Source: Neurospora intermedia
Taxonomy: Eukaryota > Ascomycota > Sordariomycetes > Sordariales > Sordariaceae
Reading direction: 5' to 3'
Assembly: GCA_037102815.1 (NCBI GenBank)
Contig: BTPP01000003.1
Location: forward strand, 2,232,001 to 2,296,000
DNA length: 64,000 bases
Shown here: positions 35,766-48,149 of the stretch, one piece after another
Layout of the letters: each line of letters opens with the position of its first letter
How positions within the stretch are numbered: the first letter of the stretch is position 1
Notes under the pieces: generated by a model
The model's database searches: none
What the model saw: the letters and a program-made list of their open reading frames with translations, nothing else
What the model was told of the DNA's origin: nothing
Translations under genes and position numbers: made by a program

Positions 35766-36393
35766 TCTTATTCCCTATACTATAAACTATAGCGCCTTAT
35801 TAGCATAAGGTCCTTCTCCAATTCTCTGGAGGGGAAAACCGTAAGGCGTTAAGTGCCTCCGGATAAAAACCCCTAGCTCTATTTCGGCCGTAATTTACTA
35901 CGCTGCTCCTACTTTACTTCCAACTATAACGGTTCTTACCCACCGCTACAACGAACATAATCTCGTTTTATCTACCGTTGCGTCGTCCTAATATTAAAAT
36001 AATAGGAATAATAGGAATAGGACTAAACCCGGTATACCGCTTCCTTCGCCGCCTTTCTATTTTATTCCCTACCGCTCCTTCTTTTACCTTCTCCCCGCTT
36101 CTTATTCTATTTTTCCGTTTATTACCCTACTTTTCTACTTCTTTCCTTTATTTATAAATACCTTTACCCTATTATTTATTCTCCTACCCTATAGTTCTAC
36201 CCCTATTTATATCGGTGTAAGGACCCTTTCCTTTATTTATATAATTCCTTATATAATACTCCTCCTAATCCTTCTCCTCCTTCTTCCCTATTATAATTTC
36301 TATTAAAATAGCTTCCTCCGGCCGTTATTATCCTAGCTTTATTAATTTAATTTCTAATATAGAAGGTTCCTCCCCTATTATACTTAGCTAGGG
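35766..36393 (-). mobile_element. 5'-truncated Tad1-like LINE (3' end only)
   Basis: About 620 bp match the 3' ends of the LINEs at 46874 and 56529 (shared tccttctcca, ctctggaggggaaaaccgt and cgccgcctttctatttta). Homology stops near 36383-36393. Candidate TSD gtatatag occurs at 35758-35765 and 36394-36401. Truncation at the 5' end is the usual result of incomplete target-primed reverse transcription. Confidence 0.8.
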
Positions 36394-36401
36394 GTATATA
36401 G

Positions 36402-37250
36402 GGGGTTATTTACAATACCCTTACCGTAGAATACCTGTATTAAGGTTTATTACTATTAAATTACCGTTACCTAACGGTAAGTTGCATTTTACCGTTGGTC
36501 GATAAGTTACTGTTGCTTAATATTTTACCGTAGGGCGCCATACGACGCTAAATCGTTAAAAAGGCTTAAAAGGCAGTTATAATTATGGGTTCTTGCCCGT
36601 TTCAATTAGTATATACGGGTGGGTTTTATAGTCGCAAATATTATAAAGGCAATTGCGACTTGGGTCTTGCTAATTGAATATCGCTAAGTTAGCGTAGTAC
36701 GTATAAGCTATTAATAATATTACTAATATTACTAATATTATTAAGATGAAGAGTAAAGTAGTACAATAAAGAATAATATGGGTCTACCTATTTATATGAC
36801 TATTGGGTACATATTTAGATACATACTTGAAAGCGTTGCTAATTGCTAAGATGCTGATTGTATGTTTGAATATATGTTTAAAAGTATCGTTAATTGCTGT
36901 AATGCCGAATATATATTTAAAAGTATTGTTAATTATAATATTGGATATTGTAATACTATTAATTGCTGTATTGTCGCTAAATATTGTAATATTGAATATA
37001 CCGCTGATTGTTACGTTATTAATTACTATAATACTAAATGCGTCGTTAACGTTAATTGGAGATAAGGAAATAGATAATTTTAATAATATTAAATAGATAA
37101 AAGTTAAATGCTAGATAATTTAAAGGTATAAGGACTTTATACCGACGTTTAGTATTTCTGATTCGAATATCGAAGAAATAATAAGTATATTCTTAGACTC
37201 TATTATAGTAAGAGGTATGCGAGTGCGCCGGGGAATAGGCGGAGTAATTT
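36402..37250. other. Unassigned, inverted-motif cluster and simple sequence
   Basis: 36418-36540 holds five or six taccgtt/aacggta motifs, including a palindrome ttaccgttacctaacggtaa (36464-36483). A second stem gtcgcaa/ttgcgac spans about 36631-36660. 36700-37060 is TATT/TAATATT-rich low-complexity sequence with weak internal repeats (ttgctaattgc, ttaattgctgta). No gene is recognised. Confidence 0.5.
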
Positions 37251-40110
37251 CGACGACCTTCGAAAATAGTTGGCTATTATAATTATTACAATTATTATAA
37301 CTACCGGGAGGACTATAGCTACTACGATTACTATAACTGCTATAATTACCCGGAGGACCGGGAGGACTACAGGGAGGAAAAGGGTTGTTGGGCGGCGGCG
37401 GTTGTTTATAATATTTATTTTGAGGGTCGGGGGGTATTGCGGATTCGCTAAGGATATTACGACGGTTACTAGTTCGGCGCTGGCGATTGAATTTGGATTA
37501 GGTTGGTATATCTTCGCGGTCTTCGCGGGTATTATTTTAACTACGATTACCCCTACCTATACTTTAATAGTCTTATTAATAATTACCTTTAGTACTACTA
37601 TATTAATTATATTAACTATATTAACCGTACTGACCGTGCTAACCGCTATATTGAGGGCTACTATATTTAGGATTATATTGACCGTACTAACCGCTATGCT
37701 AATGACTACCTTTGGTACTACTATATTAACTATATTGAACGTTATGCTGAGGGCTACTATATTTAGGACTATTATATTTAGGACTACTATATTAACTATA
37801 TTAACTATATAGACCTTATTGACCGCTATGCTGAGGGCTATACTGAGGGCCACTATACTGGAGATTATTATATTAACCGCTATACTAATTACTATATTCT
37901 TAATTACTAGTATTGTAGCTATTACTATATCTACCGCTAGAGTTATATTTACTTTGAAGTCTAATACTATAGTTATGTCTATCTTGGTTATAATTATAGT
38001 AATTAATGTAATTACCTTTATAACTACAGCCAATCTAGTCCTTATAGTATTTACAGCTATTACTTCTATTGTTATAGCTTTTATTATCTAGATAGCTTAA
38101 ACTAAATATATTATATTCCTCTATAGGTATAAGGCGCTATTTACTAGCTATAGGGTAGTTATCGGTCCTTTTAGAGGAGGCAGTTTATTATTAACGAGGG
38201 TATCTTCGAGGTAGTTTAGGTTAGGCGCTTTGGCTAGTTGGATAACCCTAGGTACGAACTCTAGAAGTATATTAATAAATTATTCCTATTCAACGCTTTT
38301 ATACTTTGGAGAGAAAGGTAGGCTCTCGTACTTTCTATATATTGCCCGGCGAAGGTTCTTATTAGTAACCCAAGCTTTACCGGGTTAATAGTTTATATTT
38401 ATAGCCCGTTTAGATTTAATAACCTTAAATTATAATACTCCTATATCCTAAAGTTCGATTTCGATATGAAACTAGGCAAGTAAATCTTCCTTATTACCGA
38501 ATGTAGCCTTATAATTAATATATTTAGTAATATAGGAATAGATTTAATCGAATATACGTTTATTAATCCAACCCGAAATAAACTATTTAAAAGTAACCTT
38601 ATATTGTAAATTCGGGGTATTTAAATCGTAATTGAAAATATACGGGTTATCCGAAATAATATTATTGAAAAAGGACTGTATAGTAACGATAAGGTAGTAG
38701 GATTTTAAAGTCCGATAGGTATTTAAGGTATATTAGTGAAGGTTTTTAAATTTACTATTTTGAAGGTCGATTTGGAAATTATAAGCCCGTTTGACAATAG
38801 AGCCGGCGAACTAATTGTAGTAGAATAAGAATAACGATTATTGGATTTCCTTATTAATTTTATTAATAATAGCTGGATCGTCCTTAGGAATAGTAATACT
38901 TCGAGGAATATTGGTATATAAAGGAATTAATAGGAAATTAAGGTTAGGGATATAATAGTAGTCGTCGGTAATAGGGTTATATTGTAAGCGGGAAGGTACG
39001 CTAGTCTCTCGAAGATTCTAGAGATTAGTACGGGTCGGCTTATAGAAATACTTTAGGTATATATCCTCTAAACGACTAGTGCCGTTATACTTTCGGCGAT
39101 TCCTAGTATTTGAACTACTACTACTACTACTACGGCTATAACTACTACGGCTATAACTACTACGAATAGGTATCTCTAGCTATCGACTACCACGGCTACC
39201 ACCACGGCCACTACTACTACTACAATTAAATGGACTAGGAGTATTCAAATCGCTAAACTCCTCGTTATTGAAATTACCGAAGCCTTAACCAGAAGGATTA
39301 AACTCTTTATTATTGAAGGTACTAAATATATTAAGAATACTAGTACTAGAGGGACCAGCAATACTAGAAGGATTAGTATTATTAGAAGGATTAGTAGTAT
39401 TAGAAGGATTAGTAGTATTAGAAGGACTATTAGAGGGACTACTAGAAGGACTAATATCGCTAAGGTTGTTATTATTATCTTTATTGCCTATAGGGATTGG
39501 AAACATCCCTTCAATGCCTATTATTAAATGCCCAGTATCCTAATTTATAGTAATTATAGTAGGCGGCTTTTAAATATTACCCTTAGGTTTGGGTATAGGT
39601 TTAATAAAGAATAATAGTAAAAGCGGTACCCTCCTATTTTTACTACTTTATAGTATACGTACTCTTTTAGCTAGGCGCTCTCCTACTTTTTATTCCTTAT
39701 TTGAATTCGAAAATTCGTTGGACTTATTATTTTTAAAATTAATTAGCTTAGCCTTTTCCCGTTCAAATTGCTTGCCCTTATCCTACGTAGAGGTAGTCTT
39801 TCTTCACTTAGCCTCTTTGCGCTACTTCTTTTATTTCGCCTTATCTTTAGCCTTTTTAAGTAATTTACTAATATAGTTTTCTTCGTCTAATCGAGCTTTC
39901 TCTTCTTCGGCTTAATAGCGTTATTCGGCTTCGTTAGCTAAACGAATATACTTAGTATTTTAATGATATTGCTCGGCCTAGCGACGTTATTCAACTTCGC
40001 TAATTAAATAATTACGCTTAGCTTCTTAGTAAGCTTATACCTTCCGTTAATAGGTCTACTTATTAATCTTTTCGATAAATATAAGATATTATATACTAAA
40101 ATCGCTTCCG
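37250..40110 (-). pseudogene. Unknown decayed protein gene: coiled coil, Ser/Asn-rich, globular, Gln/Tyr/Ser-rich and Pro-rich parts
   Basis: One minus-strand coding region can be followed for about 2.8 kb. In order: a charged Lys/Glu/Arg coiled-coil-like stretch (about 40060-39720); a Ser/Pro/Asn-repeat zone (SNTTNPSNTTNPSNN, 39506-39330); a Ser/Arg zone (39230-39090); a globular-looking part (about 39090-38200) with no motif I know; a Gln/Tyr/Ser/Gly-rich repeat (QYGQYSQYNQYSS-like, about 38060-37560); and a Pro/Gly-rich end (PPPPNNPFPP, about 37420-37270). Gln codons are often TAG, as after RIP. The layout could be a gag-like protein of an unidentified element or a host low-complexity protein; neither is proven. 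Long frames on the plus strand here are shadows of the repeats. Confidence 0.4.
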
Positions 40111-41202
40111 GTAGTTATACTCTAATTATTACACAATTAACTTCGATTTTACAATGATAACGACGATGAAGGTTGCTTCCGTTTCTAAGGGGGTACGATT
40201 TTCTTTTTACCTTATTATTACGGGGTTAGCTAACTCTATTAACTCTACTAATTCTACTAACTCTATTGACTTTATTAGACTTACTAGTCCTATTAATTTT
40301 ACTGGCTAAGTAGGGAGAATAATTACGGGGGAGGGAACTAGCCTTAACTACGACCAAGAGGTAGAGGGGGAAATTGGCTACGACCCTAACCTAGAGGTTA
40401 TTACTAGGGATGTTCTAGGGGAAATTAGCCTTAACTACGACTAAGGGGTGGAGGGGGGAACTAGCCTTGCCTAGGAGGAGGGGGAAACTAGCTACGACTA
40501 AGAGGTTATTATTAAGAATATTGGAGGGGGAATAGCTGGCGGTTTAGTAACTAAGTTTAATATTTCTAAAGGTTATTATTACCCGGTATATTGCTACTAC
40601 TAAATAAAAAGCTTAATAAGTTTTATAAAAAGTTTAAACGAGGTATAGTATTTTAAATTAAATATTATTAATATTATTACTTATAATATTATTTATAACG
40701 GCTATATAATATTATATCGGAGATAGGAATAAATTGACGGGGTAATTAACGGGTTACTACTTAGGAATCCTTAATTAAAGAATCGGTTAATATAGTTATA
40801 CTTAATTTAATATAAATCTTTTTCAAAGTCTTTTTAATTATAGTAAATAGGCTTGGGCTAATTAGTGAATTAATATTGTAATAGCCCTAATAGAAGTATT
40901 AGTATTATATATACGGGATATTATATATATAAATATTAATTTACTTATACTTATACTTTAAGAGTTTATTTACGGGTACCGGCAATATCGAAGCGCTGTT
41001 AGGTATATTTAAGTATTTGCGTAAGCTAAGTATAGTTTATATTAATAGGCAATATAAGCGTATTACTAGTAGGCTATTCTATATTTTGCTTATAATTATA
41101 ATATTCATCTTTATAAAAGTCGTTACGGGTATTATTTTAATAACCCTCAAAACTGACAGTCCTCTTCGCTAAAGAAGCGGGTTTCCGCTTCCTCTTTATA
41201 GA
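40111..41202. other. Unassigned spacer upstream of the Copia element
   Basis: 40230-40290 has a ctctattaactctactaat short repeat and 40310-40520 a ggaactagccttaactacga-type repeat (three to four degenerate units). The rest is AT-rich. A stem gaagcgg/ccgcttc lies at about 41174-41190. No gene seen. Confidence 0.4.
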
Positions 41203-41207
41203 ACCCT

Positions 41208-41379
41208 TGTTGTGGTGGTGTGGATCCCAGATGCCTATTACTGGCTTGACCGAACGGCCTACCTACATGTGGGGCCCATTAGGGCGCCACCACTATGTAT
41301 TTTAGCCCTCCATAGGTTTTTCCTTTCTGGTCCTTAGTTTAGTACAATTATTACACTTCTTGTACCTACGAATCTAAGA
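41208..41379 (+). repeat. 5' LTR of the Copia element
   Basis: 172 bp, same length as the 3' LTR. It keeps CpA and GC content well above the interior. Confidence 0.87.
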
Positions 41380-41879
41380 GGTTATAAGCCCTCTGTACGC
41401 GATATTTTGTATCGCAATACTGCGCGCAGCTATCTACGAATACTAAAATTAATAAGACGACGAGCGACACCCTTTAAGCGTAAGTTAAAAGAATAAGACG
41501 ACGAGCGATACCCTTTAAGCGCAAGTTATAAGAATAAGAAGATAAGCGATACCCTTCGAATGCGAGTTAATCCAGAATAAGATTGCGGTATTGCAATATC
41601 GAATACATACTGTATATAAGTACCCCTTTCTCTTTTATTCTTATTGACGAATCCTTTTATACGATAATCTCTTATTAAATAATAAATCCTTAAAAACCTT
41701 AAATTAGAATCTATTAAACAATTAGACCTATAAAAATTATAAGCAATTTAAAATACGTTTATTTATATACCGTCTCAATTATAATAATAAGAAATACAGA
41801 TTACTAGAATTTCTACTAGAATAATTTCTTTATTTACAAAGATAGATAAAATACTATATCTTTTAATACTGCTACTTTA

Positions 41880-44800
41880 ATTGCCCTTAAGGGCGAGTTT
41901 AATATTAACGCCTAAGTTCGTACTTTAAAGGTTGAATTCGCCTTTTATAGCCTAAAGACCTATATTACTATCAATATCCCCGAGCCCAAGATTAACGATG
42001 CGACTAAAATAGAGGATGAGAAACGTTAATATTAGTAGTATATAGAACGTATTAAAGCTATAGCGATTATCCATTCTACAATTTGCAATGAGAAGATTTA
42101 GAATATTTTATTAATTAATGGCTAGGATAAAGATAATAACGACCCTAAGTACTTTTTCGACTTTATTAAGAGTAATATTTCTAGTATTATTAACGAGGTT
42201 AAGAGTAACGTTTTCGATAAATATTAGACTATTAAGTATATTACGTTTACTACCTTAGAGGCCTTCTTAATATATTAGTAAGCCCTATGTAAGTGTATGA
42301 AGGATATTAGATATAAAATCGATAAGACGGTTGAATTTACTAACTTATTTAATGCTATTAAATATTCCTTTCCTACCGAAGTTATATTGTAAGCTATAGA
42401 TATAAATAAGAATAAATTAATTACTATATCTTTCTTAGCTTATTTATCTATACTAGCTAATACCTAAAAGAATTATACTAATATAATTGCGGCGAAGGTT
42501 AAGGTTAGTACTAAGGAAGTAGCGAAGGAGAATAAGACCGAGGACGACGGCCTAAAATATGTTAATTGCAATGTCTATTAGAAGAAGATTTTTGAAGGAT
42601 TGAAGTATTACGCTTATAGCTATTATTGAATCCCCGGTATTCTGGACTATTGGTAGTGTGAGTTTGATAAGGCGCCGGATAGTTGGAGAAATAAAATAAG
42701 GGTTTTAATTTTTAAGAAGGGTAATAATAGTACTACTATAGTTGTCGCTAGTAATAATATTAATATTAATAACCCTCCTACCGCTTTTAGTATTAATTCG
42801 AATTTATTATTTGGCCTTAGAGGACTGTCTTTTAATAACAATTAGGATGAGGAGGATTTTTACTAGAGCTCCTAACGTTTTTAGAACTAATTATTCATTA
42901 AGTAAATAACGTTCAATATAATTTCGTTAAAGTCTAATAAGCTCCTGAGGCAAGAACTGTAATACGGGATATAGTACTATTCGATAGTAGTAGTAGTTCC
43001 AATATATTTAATAACGTTAAATAGTTTATAGAACTATATCCCTTACCCAGACCGATTACTTATTAAGTTGGCAACGGTAAAAAAACCAAATTATATTACA
43101 TAGGAGTAGTAGAATTGAATCTGCTTACGAAAACGGGGAAGAGGATATTAGTTGAAATTAAAAATACTATACTCTACCCATCAATACCAGCTAATTTAAT
43201 TACAACGACCGGTCTTCTCGATAGTAGTATAGTATAGTCGATAAAAACTAATATAATTATATTAAAAAGAAGGTAAGAGGAAGTTCAATACAACTGGGTT
43301 GGGAATGTGCCAGTATTGCCAGCCAAGCCGCCCCCAGATATTAATGAAAAATACAGAGCTCAAGCACTAAGATTAGCTCTAATAGTATTTATTAATTACG
43401 AAACAATATACCGAAGGCTTATATATATAGGGAAGGAATAGGTATTAAAAGTTTATAAAGATACTAGTATTAAGTTAGCTAATACTAGTAAATTAGAATG
43501 TAAAGCTTGTATTTAGAGTAAGGCAACGGATATAGTTTACAAAGTCTCGAACCTAATAGTAACAATACTACTAGAGTTTATAAGAGTTAATATATAGAGC
43601 TATAATATAGCCGGCTATTTAGGTATAAGGTATATTATATATTTCGTATATATAGTATTAAGCTTTTACTAGATTAAAGGTATAAGGGATAAAAGTAAAG
43701 GTTTTAGTACAATTAAGGAATAGAAGAAATAGGTTGAACTTCAGACAGATTTAAAAGTAAAAGTACTTAATCTAAATGGAAGTATAGAGTTTAGTTTCGG
43801 CTCTAAGGACTTTTAGAATAATAAGATTATTATATAATTACAATAAGAAGGTATTGAGATTATAAAGATACTAATACATACTCCCTAAATAAATAGCGCA
43901 CTAAAACGGGTAGGAAAAGCAATAATAGAGAAAGTAAGAGCTACAATTATATAGTACAGGATTCCTATTAAACTATAGCCCCTAGTAATCAACTTAGTAA
44001 TTAAAATTATAAACCTTCTTCCTACAAAGGTTAATAATAAGTATATTAATCTATACGAAGTCCTTAGCCGTACCGTAGGTATCCTAAACCCCAAACCTAA
44101 TATTAAGCATCTTCGAACATACTATTACACAGTATACTATCACATTAAGAAATAAAGGCGGGTTTAGGGTAATAAATTTATTATATATTCAAAAAGAGGA
44201 CATTTAGTAGGATATACGGACCTAAATAGAAGAATCTTCTATATCTAGGATCTAGAATATAAATAATTTATTAAAGCTAGCGCGGTACGATTCTTAGAAT
44301 TAGAAGGAGATTAATTACTAGAAGAATAAGTATTAGACTATATAATTGTATTCTCTAATTAATCGATCGAAGATATAACTAAGGTCTTATAGAGTAGAAA
44401 GAAGGTTTAGATTATAGTAGATAGACCGAAGCTAATGGAAATCCTAAGAGGAATAGATAAAATAAAGGAGGGAGGAAGGAAAGAACAAATTCAATTACCT
44501 GAGGAGGCGAAGAAAGAAAATAGGAGAGAATAAATTCAATTATTTATCGATAATATTGTAGGTCTCAAGGCGATAGATCAACTAGGATTGCCTATACCTT
44601 CGCCTAATGTTACGCCGGGTCCAGAACCAGGATTAGAATTATTAATACCGTTACGGATCCTACTACTAGAAGGATAATAGACCCCGACACTATTATCACG
44701 ACCTACTACGATAAGTCTAGCACCTAAAACCCTAACCCAGGGCCTTCAATTAACTATTCTTAATTTATAAATATTTGTACTATCAAATAGTCCTACATAG

Positions 44801-46858
44801 GCAATAAAACAACCTCAAGTATTTTAGAGAGCGATATTAACCAACGATATAATAAATTCAATTGAGTAAGATAATGACTATTTCGAATTATTTATTGGCT
44901 CAGGAAATAAAAAAGAATTTGAACCTTTCGACAACTCCCTATTTATTAATCCTAATAACCTAGATAAAGATAAGCCTATCCTATTACGAAGAAATCCAAA
45001 AAGATAGTCATCCCTAGATCCTATAGCTAATACCCTATTAAAGCTACTAAAGGATTCGAATTAGTCAACGGAATCCTAGTAAAACCTAGTAATAGAGGCT
45101 ATTATAAAATCAACAATAACGCTAATAAAAATTAGTAGACCTAAACAATAAGCAGTACTATAATTAAATACTTTAATTAGAAAATAAATTGTAATTGACA
45201 GCAATAATAAACTAATTAGGGAGGTACTAACCTTCTACTTTAGCCTTCGGGAGAGAGGAATAATTGAGAAGGATATTAAACTATAATGCCTTACAAGTAT
45301 AAAAGTATAATATAACCTTCTAGAAGGAATTCCCAAAAATTATAGAAAGGTACGAAAATTCGCTAACTTCATATTATACTAGAAATTAGCTATAGAGAAA
45401 CAATTGAAGGCTTTAGAAAATAAAGAAGTATATAAGCTAGTTCCTTAGAAAGGAGATATGGAAGTTCTGCCTGGTAAATGTCACGGCACGGCATTGAGCC
45501 ACTTCCCCAAAGGGCCATGTTCCTGCAAAAGGATACAAGTAACCGAAGCTGGCAATTCGGTCGCTCAAGTGGTCTTATATAGTTGTAACAGAAGGCCAGC
45601 CGTCACAGTAAATGGGTATATAATAAAAAGGATAACCATAATCTAAAAATAAAGGAGCCTAGGGCAAGATAGGTTATTTACAACAACTTTAAGTAAGGTT
45701 CTTAGGATATAGAGGATATTTACACAGCTATCGCTAACGTAGCGAACGTAAAGCTCTTCTTAACTATTATAATAGTTCTAAACCTTAAATACCACCAATT
45801 TAACTTCAATACGGCGTTCTTAAACGTACTAATTCCTAAAGGAAAAATATACTATATAGAACAACCCACCGAGTTAGAGAAGGGTCCGAGGGGACTTCAA
45901 CGCTTAGTCTACTTATTAAAAAGAGCCTTGTATAGTTTTAAGAATAGCCCTCTCTATTAGTTTCAAATATTATTACTTATATTAAAGGATATAGGGTTTG
46001 AACTAATAAGTAACAATATATATCTATTTAGCAATAAGAGGAAGGGGGCACTTTTAATACTATACGTAGACGACTTCCTTATTACAATACCTTTAATAGA
46101 TATTATCCTTAAGGTTAAAGACCAACTCTTATAATACTTTAAACTCAAATAAATAGGGGAGGTAAAGATATTCCTAGGATTCGATATTATAAGAGATAAA
46201 AGCGAAAGAACGGTATTTGTATTGCAAATTTAATATATTAGATCTTTATTAAAGAAGTTCGAGTACGAAGACTTTTATAGTATTAATATACTGTAGTCTA
46301 ACGATATAAAAGTAGGAAATTATAAAATTAGAGACGAATTACCTAAGTAATAGAAATAATATATTAAGAAGACTAGTAGCTTAAACTATTTATTAATAGG
46401 TACCCAACCGGATATTATATTTACAATTAATAAACTTTACGAAACTAATACTAGACTAACGATAGGTTTAATCTCTATAATAAAATACCTATTTCAGTAT
46501 TTAATAAAATATACTAATATAAGTATTATTTTGGGAAGTAAAATATTACCTTCGAATATAAATCTAAAGGTATTTAGTAACGTATCCTTTACCGATAATC
46601 CGATAATCCGCTATAGTACTAGGGGATATATTATATTTCTAGTAGGAGGACTAGGATATTGGAAATCGAAGAAATAAACTTTTATTATAATAAGTATAAC
46701 CGAAGCAGAATTTACCAACCTCATTCTAACGGCCAAATTACTACAATAGATTTCTCAAATAATAGAAGAACTAGGCTATAAATAACTATTATTAAAAGTA
46801 TTATATACGGATAGTAAAAATACGAGAGACCGGGTCTTAAATCGAAAAGCCCCTAGTC
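41880..46858 (+). pseudogene. Copia gag-pol remnant (part 1)
   Basis: Gag-like sequence lies at 41880-42870, an aspartic protease context at about 42970-43100, the integrase zinc-binding/core zone at about 43380-44330, a low-complexity linker at 44340-45080, RT at about 45200-46350 (LYVDDFLI context near 46065-46090) and the start of RNase H at 46600-46858. This order (integrase before RT) defines Copia. The polyprotein is interrupted by RIP-type change throughout and by two insertions. Confidence 0.82.
45481..45606. mobile_element. 126 bp GC-rich MITE in the Copia RT region
   Basis: The RT coding sequence breaks exactly after ggtaaatg (45473-45480) and resumes after agtaaatg (45607-45614), a 7-8 bp TSD. 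Ends tcacggcacggc and (mirror of right end) gtgacggctggcc form short imperfect TIRs. The insert is GC-rich with ordinary CpA, unlike its host; it is too short to trigger RIP. It is non-coding; the open frame across it is chance. TSD length suggests a hAT-like mover. Confidence 0.75.
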
Positions 46859-46873
46859 GCAACCGTTGTATAA
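46859..46873. repeat. Left TSD of LINE 1
   Basis: gcaaccgttgtataa, repeated exactly at 53221-53235. Confidence 0.92.
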
Positions 46874-48149
46874 TAATATTCTTATTCCCAAACTATAAAC
46901 TATAGTGCCCTATTGGCATGGGGTCCTTCTCCAGTTCTCTGGAGGGGAAAACCGTGAGGCGTTAAACGCCCCCAGATGAAAACCTCTAACTCTATCTCGG
47001 CCGTAGTTCACTACACCGCTCCTACTTTATTTATAACTATAACGGTTCTCACCCACCGCTATAGCGAATATAATCTCGTCTCTTCTACTACTATATCGTC
47101 CTAATACTAGAATAATAGGAATAATAGGAATAGGACTAAACCTAGTACGCCGCTTCCTTCGCCGCCTTTCTATTTTATTCCCTACCGTTCCCTCCTCCGC
47201 CTTCTTCCTACTTCCCTATCCTATCTTCCCGTCTTCTACCCCACTTCTTTACCTCCTTCCCTATTTATAAATACCTCCGCCCTATTATTTACTCTCCTAC
47301 TCCGCAATTCTACTCCTACTTATATTAATATAAAGACCCTTTCCTTCGTTTATATAATCCCCCTTACAACGCCCCTCCTAGTCCTTCTCCTCCTTCTTCC
47401 CTATTATAATTTCTATTAAAATAGCTTCCTCCGGCCGCTATTATCCCAACCCTATCGATTTAACCTCCAACGTAGAAGGTTCTTCCCCTATTATATCTTT
47501 AAACTTTATATCCCCCGTAGTCCCTTCGGTCGTATCCTTAGAATCTACGTTCTTCGTTTATATTCTTCGTAATTTTATTAGTAATTATCCCCTTTAAAAC
47601 TAGTACGGCTTCCTCCTCTTCTTCTTCAATCCTTATATTAACCTAATTAATATTATTCGTAAAATCCCCTACCTTTACTATACTTTAAATCTCACCTCCA
47701 TTAGTAGTAGTAATAATTCTACTCCTAGTAGCCCTATAACTATCGATACTCCCAGTCACGCCTTTATAAACAATAATTAGGTTTAATAACGCTATAAAAT
47801 TACTATAAACTAAATTCGTATAATAGAACTACTCGAACAACTTCTTAAGCGCAATTAGACGCTTATTAGATAGTACTTTTCAATTCTTATTATAACCGTA
47901 ATTTAAATAACTCCTATAATTAGTATAAATATTTCCTCCTCATTCCTATCCTATTATTCTAATATTATTAATATTCCGTTTTCCTCCTAAAAGTACCTTA
48001 CAATTTCCTTACATTATTCCTCCTCTAATTCGATTACTAAATAATATTCTTTTAACCTCCCCAACCTTAATACCTATAATAGAATCTTTTCAGCTTTAAT
48101 TCTATCGTCTAAGTATTTTTAGAATTCTTCCTTCGTTAATAACTATACT

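Noticed and set aside
37270-38091. Long open frames on the plus strand rich in Ile/Thr/Leu
   Set aside because: They are antisense shadows of the Gln/Tyr/Ser repeat coded on the minus strand.
45458-45646. 62-codon frame as a small gene
   Set aside because: It spans Copia RT sequence and the 126 bp MITE; the frame is accidental.
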